Source of the DNA: Collybia mongolica
Lineage: Eukaryota; Basidiomycota; Agaricomycetes; Agaricales; Clitocybaceae
NCBI GenBank assembly: GCA_013420905.1
Contig: JAAXNY010000006.1
Location: 2,604,001 to 2,668,000, forward strand
Length of the DNA stretch: 64,000 nucleotides
Reading direction: 5' to 3'
Part shown: piece by piece, positions 36,361 through 45,246 of the stretch
How positions within the stretch are numbered: position 1 is the stretch's first letter
Layout of the letters: each line of letters opens with the position of its first letter
Notes under the pieces: model-generated
The model's database searches: none
Told to the model about the DNA's origin: nothing
Seen by the model: the letters and a program-made list of their open reading frames with translations, nothing else
Made by a program: the position numbers and the translations under genes

Positions 36361-37584
36361 ATGCTGAAAGGGGGCTCCTGGGCTATAAGTGTGCTGATGC
36401 TATGAAATGTAATCTCTTACACACACACACACCAAACCTAACAATCAACACACAAACAGTAGGAATCGCCTGTTTTGAGTTTGGGTTCAAGTGCTTAGAA
36501 GCACTAAGCTTTGAATATTACTAGTCAAGGCTCTTTCCAATGAACTCTCGACGGGTTTGATTCAGACAAAGCTTCAACACAAGTTTAAAGCTTGCTAGGT
36601 ATATTTATAATATCTCTCGATCCAATAGACTGAGTACCAAGTGTATGTTCAATTATTAATGATCCCAAGCAGATCTATAAGCCCAAGCAACTTATTAAAC
36701 AAACAGTGCCAAGTGCACTAAGGCCAAGCACCTAGTAATTCCAACGGACAATGTGGTACTAAGTTCCAAGTGAACTAAGACTCTTAAATTCTGTGATCTC
36801 TTCAAACAATTCCAATCAAGATGACTTTGAAGCAATCTGAGCCTTAATTCGGGCACGCAATAGTGTTTTAACAAATGTGATTTGTATACTCTATAGTAGC
36901 GCGAAGTGGGGGCAAGATTCCTTACCTTTGCGCTACTCATCTACAGTCTATTTATAGTGTACAAACTAAATATCATACAGAATTGTAAATTTTATATGGA
37001 ACTGCACTCCCCCGCGCCAAGGATCCGTATTTAATGCTGACGCGTCCTCTACGACTTGGCGCACGCACCATATGTGCCAATTATGCCGTTACTGGTTACT
37101 TATCAAATATTGAAAGAGCTGGCTAAACTCTTATCAAGTCCCAACCGCACGCTTCGTTATTTAAAACAGCGCAGCACTGTCATTTACTTCTCCTGATCAT
37201 CCCGGTTGTTATTCACGGTGTCCCATCTCTTCCAGTAGTTAACACCAAGTGCCCCTGACTAGGATCGGGTTGTGCAAGTCCCGAATTTACAATTACTTCT
37301 CCTATTAATGATGATCCCCAGACTAATGATATCATACTACAACGGTTACTTATGAATTAAGATACCGAGGTTGTAACTGGGCATGGTGAATAGGACTAAT
37401 AATAGACCATACTCATAGTCCTCTGTACTGATAGTGTATTATCCATTAGACTAGTTCACTCTGATTAGCCATCTTGGAGCTCGACTCTAACCCTTTATTA
37501 CCGTTTACTTGGTTATTAGAAATGATACTAATAGCCTTACTTGTTGACTTTATAAGTGCAAACAATTTCAGGCCCTATCAATGC
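36361..37584. mobile_element. Solo-LTR-like insertion, 1.2 kb, TG...CA ends
   Basis: The body 36365-37580 starts TGAAAGGG and ends CCCTATCA, a near-perfect inverted terminal repeat with canonical TG...CA. It is flanked by the 4-bp duplication ATGC (36361-36364 and 37581-37584). Removing it makes the Tc1 reading PKHA...FEDNN continuous, so both borders are exact. No ORF with known domains is present; a short CA microsatellite (36419-36430) lies near the left end. It is most simply the solo long terminal repeat of an LTR retrotransposon. Its length would favour a Gypsy-type element, which is inference. Confidence 0.8.
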
Positions 37585-38111
37585 CTCCAATAATGCAACA
37601 AAGTAGTTTGAGGACAACAACATTCAAGTCCTGATCTGGCCTGCACAATCCCCTGACTTGAATGCCATTGAACACCTTTGGGTAGAGCTGAAGAAGGCTT
37701 TGAAGAGATATCCAAGTCCACCAAAGGGAGTATATGAATTGTGGGACAGGGTTGCACAAGAGTGGAATAAAAGTACACCAGAAACCTGACCAAGACTTAT
37801 AGGAAGCATGCCTAGAAGGATCCAAGCAGTTATCAAGGCAAAAGGAGGTCATAGCAAGTACTAATTGTGTAAATAATAAAGGGTCAAACAACTGTCCCAA
37901 TGATTGATTATTTTGTTTTATTTATTATTCCATCAATATTTGTCCAAATCACATGATCCAGGGGTCAAATGAAAGCTGAGATGATGCAGTATAACATCAT
38001 CTCTTCTTGATCTCTTACCACCACCTGGTAGGAGGTTAGACACGTAGTAAAGTTGCAAATTGCCATTACTCCCTGGTTGAGCCCACCCGCTCCCACCATT
38101 TCTTGCGCTGT

Positions 38112-40226
38112 ATGCCTGCCTCTCGCTCTAAAGATAAACCTCTTAACCCTCCCGACCCCCCCGGGGGCTCAGGGACGGTCGACCCTGCCACCGTCTTCCG
38201 ACCTCCTCCGTCGAAATCTCCATCCCCCGCTATTAGCTTCTCTAGACAATCTCTGGAGCGGGCTCTACGCATTCAGAGGACGAAGCCCAGTAGGGCTACC
38301 TTCTCATCTGTCCACCCCTCTCCCGCCGGGAGCGACGAGGAGGGGGACCCTGAACTCGAGGCTGCCGACAATGCAGACTCTACTGTTAAGCGGACCGCCA
38401 AGGGCAAAGGCCGCGCTGCCGCACCCACGGACGACGCCGAGATGATTGATGTCTCAGGCATCCCCACGGATGCATTTGCTGAAGGGGATGACGTTAACTT
38501 ACAATACTCCTTCCAATTCCGTCGAGATCCAAAGACTTGGACCTCTGACACTGAATCCGCTGCTTCCTCAGCGCGCGCGATCGCCTCCTTCCTTGAATTT
38601 GGTGCGCAAAATGGAAAGATGTGGAATACATCAGAATCTGACGGTCTCGTCGAGGCCTCAGGTCATCTGATCCGTGGCCTGGTCAAACATGGGTTTGTCA
38701 GGAACTCCCTCCGTGGCTTGGACCCCCAGTCCTCGACATGGACGTTCATGGAAAGTGTCGCGACCTCTATCCGCACTGCCCTTGCGGAGGAACGCCAGGC
38801 CCACCACGCCAAGTTCCCTCCTCCTAAAGTCCCCCCCGGCCAGCTGCCTAACCCATCCAGGCACCGGTCTTTCGCTCATCGCGGCTCGGACCCCGCCGGC
38901 GCTCGACGCCCCGGCACGTTCCAGCAAACCAAACGACGTAACCCCGACAATAATCCTTTCAGGAACGGGATGTACGTGCCGCCGGCCCCGCTATATTCGC
39001 AAGTAGCAGGTGCCCCTCCGATGGCCCCCGGCCCTTCCAATCAGAAGAAAGCCAGGACCACTCAACATGAGGAGAGTTTAGTCAGGTTGGCCCAGGCCTT
39101 CCCGTACTCAAACCCGAATCAGGTCATGGGTGCAAGCGAGCTGCTCGCACCAAAAACAGCCGGTCCTAGCGCTCCTAACAAGCGCAAGTCCACCACCCAC
39201 GGCCTGTCATGCAAAGCGATGACAGTGTTCGCTTCCCCCGCAGTCCCATGGGACCTCAAACCATGCTGCGCTCCCCTGACTGACGCCCTCACAAAGGCAC
39301 AGTCCAAACTCCGGATCCTGCACGAGGAGCGGTCACTTGGTAGCATCACTATCACAGCTGACAACATCCCGTCCGAGTCCGACATCAAGGTCATCCACCG
39401 CTGGTTCCAGTGGAACGCGGGACAGACCGAAGTCAAGGATGCCACGATCTACGTGGAGGCTGGCTCGTCCAGATCCTCTATGATGGTCGCTGACTTCCCC
39501 TTCTACGGCCTCGAACCCAAGCTGGGGGAGAACGGCAAACCAATCCCTATCTCTGGGCAAGACGCACTCAACGTCCTGCTTCAACGGTGTAATGCCGAAC
39601 AGAGAAAGGCCCTCCGATTCTACCACTCTGTCCCGCCCAGAGTAGTGAAAGCGTCTGGTCACGCGTCTAACGCGTACCTCTTCTTCGAGATATACGACTC
39701 GCGGGGCGGGTTGAATCTTAAAGCGCTCAAGGGAACCTCATTCCAGTGGGGGACCCATAGGCTCCGCTTCGCAGAGGCAACCCCCAGAGTGGGGGCGCCC
39801 CTGTGCAACCGCTGTTGGAGGTACGGGCACCGCTCTACAGCGGCGGCCTGTCCTTCCAAAAGCATCCACTGTCAGAAGTGTGGTGGCAACCACGCCAAGA
39901 ACTTCCACCGTGTATTGGCCTCGTGCTGCAAAGCACAGCCAAACGCGAAACCACCTATCACGGCTACACCAGGTAACGAGCCGTGCCCCCACCCAGACAG
40001 GTGCATCAACTGTCGAACCGCCGGTCACCCGTCGGATTCGAGGGACTGCCCCTTCTGGAAGAAGAGATACAATGCCGGGTGGATCCTGGCTAAGTATAAA
40101 TCCGTCAAAGTAGGCGACGCCATCATCGTCCCCCTTAGTAAGCTCACTGGCGCTTCCCCACCTCTAGGACCCCGTCCCCGAGCTGGAGAGCGTCATCTCC
40201 ACGCTCAGCAAACTAGTCATCAATGA
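38112..40226 (+). CDS. LINE ORF1: gag-like nucleic-acid-binding protein
   Basis: The first ATG is at 38112 (MPASRSKDKPLNPPDPPGGS), giving 704 residues. The N-terminal 300 residues are Pro/Ser/Arg-rich and probably disordered. The C-terminal part holds three zinc knuckles: CNRCWRYGHRSTAAAC (C-x2-C-x4-H-x6-C), CQKCGGNH...C, and CINCRTAGHPSDSRDC. The protein should coat LINE RNA to form the particle used in retrotransposition. The stop TGA overlaps the ATG of ORF2 (ATGA at 40223-40226), so ORF2 is likely made by termination-reinitiation. No nonsense or frameshift is present. Confidence 0.88.
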   Translation: MPASRSKDKPLNPPDPPGGSGTVDPATVFRPPPSKSPSPAISFSRQSLERALRIQRTKPSRATFSSVHPSPAGSDEEGDPELEAADNADSTVKRTAKGKGRAAAPTDDAEMIDVSGIPTDAFAEGDDVNLQYSFQFRRDPKTWTSDTESAASSARAIASFLEFGAQNGKMWNTSESDGLVEASGHLIRGLVKHGFVRNSLRGLDPQSSTWTFMESVATSIRTALAEERQAHHAKFPPPKVPPGQLPNPSRHRSFAHRGSDPAGARRPGTFQQTKRRNPDNNPFRNGMYVPPAPLYSQVAGAPPMAPGPSNQKKARTTQHEESLVRLAQAFPYSNPNQVMGASELLAPKTAGPSAPNKRKSTTHGLSCKAMTVFASPAVPWDLKPCCAPLTDALTKAQSKLRILHEERSLGSITITADNIPSESDIKVIHRWFQWNAGQTEVKDATIYVEAGSSRSSMMVADFPFYGLEPKLGENGKPIPISGQDALNVLLQRCNAEQRKALRFYHSVPPRVVKASGHASNAYLFFEIYDSRGGLNLKALKGTSFQWGTHRLRFAEATPRVGAPLCNRCWRYGHRSTAAACPSKSIHCQKCGGNHAKNFHRVLASCCKAQPNAKPPITATPGNEPCPHPDRCINCRTAGHPSDSRDCPFWKKRYNAGWILAKYKSVKVGDAIIVPLSKLTGASPPLGPRPRAGERHLHAQQTSHQ

Positions 40227-43200
40227 ATAAGTTGTTTAGAGCGCGCATATATTGTCAGAATGTAGCAAAGAATACACTTTGGCTTGAATCGCTCCTTGAG
40301 TCCGAAAAACTTAAGTGGGACATTCTATTAATCCAGGAACCCCCCTGGAAAGTCGTCAGACACACTGCGTCGCTCACGGCGAAGGAAGGTGCCCCGGTAA
40401 TCGGGGGGCCGACCCACCCGGAGTGGACGTGCTTCTCCCCCCCGGGCATTGATGTAAATGCCCGACCGCGTGTCCTCACGTATGTGCATAACAGGCTCCG
40501 GCCCGCTAAGCCTGCGTTGAGACCAGACATTGTCTCTCATAGAGACATCATTGCAATTTCGCTAAAGGGCCCTGGTGGCCCGAAAACGATAGTCAACGTA
40601 TACTCTGATGCCGAGGGAACTGCCATCAGACACATATCCAATCACCGGGACAGATTCCGTGACGTGGGTTATATGGGTGGTGATTTTAACTGCCCGTCCC
40701 CGTTATGGGACCCCGAAGTGATTGACAACAACCCGAAGGCCACCTCCCTACTGGAGGTGACACAAGACATCAGTCTCGAGAGAGTTGGGCCGCCCGCTAG
40801 GGTGACCACGCATATCCCACGCAACAATGAACTCAGAGAATCAATCTTAGACCTTGTGTTTCTCGAAGACACAAGGACATATCAAGCAGAAGTCCGTGTG
40901 GGGGAGGCAGGAGCCTCGGACCACAGGCCACTTACCACAGTCCTCCCCATTAGACACGAAGTCATGGAGGGGAAGAAGCGCATTAAGCCCAAATCAGAAG
41001 AGGAAAGCGATTTTCTCGAGATGATTGGGTTTAACCTAGACTCCATTGAGCTGCCGGCGGAACCGTCAGCTGAGGGAATAGACCATGTTGCTGAACGGAT
41101 AGCCACCATCTTCAAGACCGCGTGGGACAAATTCGCCGAGGCCGGGCGCGTAAGCGCCCGATCCAAGCCTTGGTGGAATGCGACCTGCACGGAGGCGAAG
41201 GAGATGGCCATGTTCACTAATGAGCGAGATGACTGGAGGACCCTAAAGAGGGTCACCAGACAAGCCAAGAGGGTCTTCTTCGATGATCGCATTGAGGAAG
41301 TGTCTCACACCACTAAGAGGCCATGGGACCTCATGAACTGGGTAGGGCCTCGCAAGACACCCGCTGCCGTTACGATCAACCATAACGGCAACCCTTGCAA
41401 CACTAACGAGGAACTGTGGAACGCCATCCACAGTACGTTTAACTCTGCCCACGACAGACCAACCAACATGGCTGAAATGGGTGACAAATGGAAGGCCCCC
41501 GAGACCAGGGGCTGGACTAAATTTAGCCTCAAGGAGATGAGGGATGCCCTTCAAGGCACCTCGAACAGTTCGGCCCCTGGGCCGGACAACATCACCTGGA
41601 GGCATTTGAAGCGGCTCCTTGTAGGACCCGAAGCCCAGGCTGTCATAGTCTGGCTGGCGAACGCATGCCTGTCATGCGGACACTGGCCGGAACATTTCAA
41701 AGCCTCCCGCACTGTCATCATCCCAAAGCCAGGGAAGGCGACATACGACACTCCTAAGTCTTATAGACCCATCGTGCTCCTAAACACGTTGGGCAAGCTT
41801 ATTGAGAAAATGCTTTCCACCCGCTTGCAGTTTGAGGCTCAAGCGGCGGGAGTCCTGCACCCGAATCAATTCGGTGGTGTCCGCCAAAACTCCACCGAAG
41901 ATGCCGGAGTACTTCTTACCCACATTGTCCGCGAAGGATGGACAAGGGGGGTTAAGACAAGCGTGGTTGCATTTGACCTCGCCCAATACTTCCCCTCGAT
42001 CAACCACGAGGTGATGATCAACATCTTAGAAGGCCAGGGGTTCGCGCCCGAAATAGTCGCGTTCTTCCGGTCGTACCTGGTGGGTCGCAAGACCAGATAT
42101 GTCTGGGGGGACGATGAATCCCCCCCATTCGATTCGAGCGTAGGACTGGGACAGGGCTCCGCCCTATCCCCAATCCTATCGGCCCTCGTACTAGCCATTC
42201 TCATGAAAGAGTTCTATAGACGGAATGAGAATGAATCCGACCTCATCTCCTACGTCGATGACGGGACCATCATATCCCAATCAAAGACGTGGGAAAGCAA
42301 CAATGCTATGCTCAAGAGAGCGTACAACATCATCTTCCTCATGACGAGAGCCATGGGCCTGATCCTAGAACATGCGAAGTCCGAGGGCTTCCATTTCAGC
42401 CTTCTGAAGTCGGATGATAATCCGACCATAGATCTCGGCCACGCCCCCTATACAGGGGCCACCCCTCTGAAACCGGGCATCCTTTGGAGATACCTAGGCT
42501 TCTACTTTGACCGCGCGCTCTCATTCAAGAAGCACGTGGAGATGTACGCGAACAAGGCCCTGACCTCAAGCAGGGCCCTGTTAGCGCTTGGAAACTTGGC
42601 ACGGGGCTTAAGACCCGTGCACAAAAGAACTCTGTATCGGGCTTGTGTACTTCCAATTGCGACGTACGGATGCCGGCTATGGAACGTTGATGGGGCCCGC
42701 ATCAAGGGGCACCTCGAAGCACTCCGCAAGATGCAACGAAAGGCTGCACTTTGGATCACAGGCAACTTCAGGACCACCCCGAAAGGGGCCCCGGAGACTC
42801 TCGCAGGCCTCCCGCCCATCCACTTGCACATCCGTAAGTTGGTAGAGAGGAGCCACTACCATGTCCGGACCCTGGCCAAGAGCCACGCAGTCAGGAACTT
42901 AATTGACGGACAGGCACACCTGTCAGTCAGTCGCATGTCCGACGCCAAAAGGCGCAGGATCAAGTCCGGGATAATGGATTCATTTTCCCGATTAATGGAC
43001 TGCAATGATGATGCGTCCCCAGTGTTCCCCCTCGCGCAACCGGGCAGTCGATTACTTGACTGGGCGGCCGAGAGGGTGGAAATCAGACCCTCCCCTCCAC
43101 CCGAAAAAGAGAAGGAGAAGAGGAAGGCGGCTTTCGCTGATTTCGGGAAAGTTCTCACCCACCGAATCAACGAAGCTAAGCTCGACCCAAAGCGAGTCGC

Positions 43201-44068
43201 GATCATATGCGACGGGTCCGTCCCACGGTCCGAGGACCTCCAAGCTACCTCAGCCTGGAGAGTCTGGTCGGACGGTACACTGTATAGCGGCCTTGCCCCC
43301 TGCGGGAATGCCACCTCGGACGATGCTGAGGCCTGCGCCATCTCGAAAGGGGTGGACGAGGCCTTCGGCATCCCTAACTTAGACATCCGGAAAATTGATG
43401 TCTTCTCGGACTCCGTGAATGCAATCAACCTGGTCATTGACCCGACGCACCACACGGCACACAAATGGGCTGCCAACGTGTCGGCCAAACTCGCTTACTG
43501 GCTAACGGTGAAACCGGACGCCAGTATTACTCTGCACCACACACCAAAGGCGTGCGAGGTGCGCGAACATATACTTGCCCATGAAGCGGCCTCCACTACA
43601 GAGGTCCCACATGGAGAAGTAAAACACACATCCCTCGCTAAGGCGAGGGCAGACGCAGTCCTACGTATGACGGACGCTTGGAGCGAATTGGCCAAGCAGA
43701 AGTCTTACATTGGGGCCCACTTCCTGCCGCTCCATGAAGGGAGTAAGCAACTATTGCCAAGCCACCTGAAAGGGGGGACTTGGATCGGAAAGGTGTCCAC
43801 CAACACCAGTGATACCGTCAGGCTGGCGCGGGCCCTAACGGGCCACGCACCGATTGGCGCGTACAGACAGAGGTTCCTTAAGGAGAAGGAGACCTATGAC
43901 TGCGACTGCGGCCTCGGAAAGGAGACCGTAGAACATGTATTCCGGTACTGTCCGCTTTACCAGCGGAAAACCCGGCCCGGGAGAGAGCTGACCCTTGTAT
44001 GGGTCAGCAATTTCCTCCACGACAACCCGGCGGCCTTTGGGGTTTTCCGGGAACCCCGTTTAGAGTAG
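40223..44068 (+). CDS. LINE ORF2: endonuclease-reverse transcriptase-RNase H
   Basis: This 1281-residue enzyme nicks target DNA and copies LINE RNA in place. The APE-type endonuclease shows LLIQEPPW (Glu39), YMGGDFNCPSP (near 150) and GASDHRPL. Reverse transcriptase motifs are PIVLLNTLGKLIEKMLS, FDLAQYFPSINHEV (near 582), GLGQGSALSPIL and catalytic SYVDDGTII (near 676). RNase H shows ICDGSV (near 995), DDAEACAISKG and DVFSDSVNAI (near 1060). A terminal CCHC-like knuckle reads CDCGLGKETVEHVFRYC (near 1226). All catalytic residues expected of each domain are present. It has no separate promoter and overlaps ORF1 by 4 nt. Confidence 0.92.
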   Translation: MNKLFRARIYCQNVAKNTLWLESLLESEKLKWDILLIQEPPWKVVRHTASLTAKEGAPVIGGPTHPEWTCFSPPGIDVNARPRVLTYVHNRLRPAKPALRPDIVSHRDIIAISLKGPGGPKTIVNVYSDAEGTAIRHISNHRDRFRDVGYMGGDFNCPSPLWDPEVIDNNPKATSLLEVTQDISLERVGPPARVTTHIPRNNELRESILDLVFLEDTRTYQAEVRVGEAGASDHRPLTTVLPIRHEVMEGKKRIKPKSEEESDFLEMIGFNLDSIELPAEPSAEGIDHVAERIATIFKTAWDKFAEAGRVSARSKPWWNATCTEAKEMAMFTNERDDWRTLKRVTRQAKRVFFDDRIEEVSHTTKRPWDLMNWVGPRKTPAAVTINHNGNPCNTNEELWNAIHSTFNSAHDRPTNMAEMGDKWKAPETRGWTKFSLKEMRDALQGTSNSSAPGPDNITWRHLKRLLVGPEAQAVIVWLANACLSCGHWPEHFKASRTVIIPKPGKATYDTPKSYRPIVLLNTLGKLIEKMLSTRLQFEAQAAGVLHPNQFGGVRQNSTEDAGVLLTHIVREGWTRGVKTSVVAFDLAQYFPSINHEVMINILEGQGFAPEIVAFFRSYLVGRKTRYVWGDDESPPFDSSVGLGQGSALSPILSALVLAILMKEFYRRNENESDLISYVDDGTIISQSKTWESNNAMLKRAYNIIFLMTRAMGLILEHAKSEGFHFSLLKSDDNPTIDLGHAPYTGATPLKPGILWRYLGFYFDRALSFKKHVEMYANKALTSSRALLALGNLARGLRPVHKRTLYRACVLPIATYGCRLWNVDGARIKGHLEALRKMQRKAALWITGNFRTTPKGAPETLAGLPPIHLHIRKLVERSHYHVRTLAKSHAVRNLIDGQAHLSVSRMSDAKRRRIKSGIMDSFSRLMDCNDDASPVFPLAQPGSRLLDWAAERVEIRPSPPPEKEKEKRKAAFADFGKVLTHRINEAKLDPKRVAIICDGSVPRSEDLQATSAWRVWSDGTLYSGLAPCGNATSDDAEACAISKGVDEAFGIPNLDIRKIDVFSDSVNAINLVIDPTHHTAHKWAANVSAKLAYWLTVKPDASITLHHTPKACEVREHILAHEAASTTEVPHGEVKHTSLAKARADAVLRMTDAWSELAKQKSYIGAHFLPLHEGSKQLLPSHLKGGTWIGKVSTNTSDTVRLARALTGHAPIGAYRQRFLKEKETYDCDCGLGKETVEHVFRYCPLYQRKTRPGRELTLVWVSNFLHDNPAAFGVFREPRLE

Positions 44069-44549
44069 GGTGGGTGTACCGGGAGGTAAGTAGGTACTTG
44101 CTGAGGGGTAGCCGCGACACCGAGGCATCAGTTTCGGGCTTCGGCCCGGGATGAGCGGCCATGCATGGCCTCGGCCTCTCCGGACTAAGTCGACCTCCTC
44201 TTGAGGAGGTCTCCAGGGGATGAGCCCCCCCGGGGAACCTGTCGGCAAGGGTGGCCGCACTTAAGCTTATTTATCAAGCGGATTGAGAGGCGCGGGGGGC
44301 GTGCCCTCCTGCTACGACGCCTGCTCTCGTTTCCCGAAAGGGACTATTTTACGGCCCCTCACAAGGGGGCTCACTCAGGGAGCGCTTCCAACCGGGAACG
44401 GGCGGGGCAATCCAGACCTGCCTCATATGACGGCCTATAATGGACATATCTCGACTCGGCTTGATACGATTACGGTTACACGTGACCGCTTCTGTACTTT
44501 TGTATTGCGGTATATAAAAACGTTGAAGGAAAAAAAAAAAAAAAAAAAA
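44069..44549 (+). other. LINE 3' UTR with stable hairpins and poly-A
   Basis: The region contains CGGGC-TTCG-GCCCG (44135-44148), which forms a C(UUCG)G tetraloop. It also has a perfect palindrome GGCCATGCATGGCC (44157-44170), a 9-bp stem with TT loop GACCTCCTC/GAGGAGGTC (44192-44211) and TCCC-GAAA-GGGA (44332-44343), a GNRA tetraloop. Poly-A starts at about 44530. Such structures are candidates for template recognition by the encoded RT. Confidence 0.7.
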
Positions 44550-44662
44550 GATGCAGTATAACATATATAATCTTTGCAGGATGGTATTACTAGTGACTGT
44601 TGTGTTATTAGGAAAACATTAAGAAATGGCCAAACATTGGGACAGTTTTTTGAGCTACTGTA

Positions 44663-45246
44663 GGTAAATTTTGCCTGGGAATGAAGTATTGACCCACTAT
44701 TGTATTGAACTGATTGAGGGGGCTGTATGAGGAACACATCTGGGAATACATGTGAGAGGCATCTCCAGGATACATGACAAGCTACCTTCAACACCACTCC
44801 TCAGCACTCTAAGCTTGCTCTCTTTCCCCATTTCATTCCCTTAAGATTTCATACATCTTATCTGGCCTAACCTCATTACAAATCTGATTTACCTTTGGAC
44901 TGGGAAGTTCAAGGACCTTCTTACTGGATTTTATTTCACAATTTGTTAGAGATGTTCAACATACTTATTGGCATTTTCAAGGCAGAAAGATATTTGGTGT
45001 GGGTGGAAAATTTCTCCTATATTTCTAGTATATTTTTTGATAAAATTTGTTGGCATACAACCTGTGTCTGCATAAGTCTGTGCAGTCCATGCAGAAATCA
45101 CACAGCTTATGTGGCTTAATGTAAAGACTTCAAAAAATAAGAAGGTCCACTTATAGGATATGACTGAACAATAAGATCACATGGCAAAGCAGTGGCAGTA
45201 GCCAGTATGTTATGATCATGTGAAATGATATGAATAATCTAGACTC
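44663..45246. other. Unassigned AT-rich sequence right of the nest
   Basis: About 580 bp between the Tc1 right end and the next gene. It is CpG-poor like the decayed repeats. I found no coding pattern, terminal repeat or similarity to the copia gag that flanks the left side of the nest. Confidence 0.4.

Larger units (their letters stand above)
37983..44564 (+). mobile_element. Full-length LINE (APE-RT-RNase H), apparently intact
   Basis: The body is 37998-44549 (6552 bp), plus strand. It has a 114-bp 5' UTR, ORF1, ORF2, a ~460-bp 3' UTR and a ~19-nt poly-A. The 15-bp duplication GATGCAGTATAACAT flanks it at 37983-37997 and 44550-44564. Both ORFs are open throughout. Codon use is CpG- and GC-rich, unlike the surrounding decayed repeats. 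ORF1 zinc knuckles plus APE endonuclease, RT and RNase H suit the Tad1/I-like group of fungal LINEs; the exact clade needs a tree. It interrupts the right terminal repeat of the Tc1 remnant. Confidence 0.9.
32600..44660 (+). mobile_element. Dead Tc1/mariner copy carrying three nested insertions
   Basis: Pieces of a Tc1-type transposase lie in order on the plus strand. They are 32717-32777 (MKPILCTKHTSVISLLQE), 35706-36364 (VEDWKRVLWSDETKINTI, HGGGNNLMVW, QQDNNPKH) and 37585-37863 (FEDNNIQVLIWPAQSPD, IEHLW, PRRIQAVIKAKGGHSKY). Between them sit a LINE, a solo-LTR-like element and a full LINE. The right terminal repeat begins GGGTCAAACAACTG at about 37880. It is split by the third insertion and ends TTTTTTGAGCTACTG at 44660, followed by TA. 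The left terminal repeat is not found; homology fades left of about 32600. Nonsense codons (for example after HSVVK, after NNATK and after PET) make it inactive. Confidence 0.85.

Noticed and set aside
36419..36430. CA repeat in the LTR-like element considered as the end of a LINE tail
   Set aside because: It is internal; the TG...CA ends and ATGC duplication define the insertion better.
38103..38111. Upstream start for LINE ORF1 at 38103
   Set aside because: The codon is TTG; the first ATG in frame is 38112.
44663..45246. Right flank of the nest as continuation of the copia remnant seen at 30-32.5 kb
   Set aside because: Minus-strand translation shows no gag-like sequence, so I cannot claim that the nest sits inside that copia copy.
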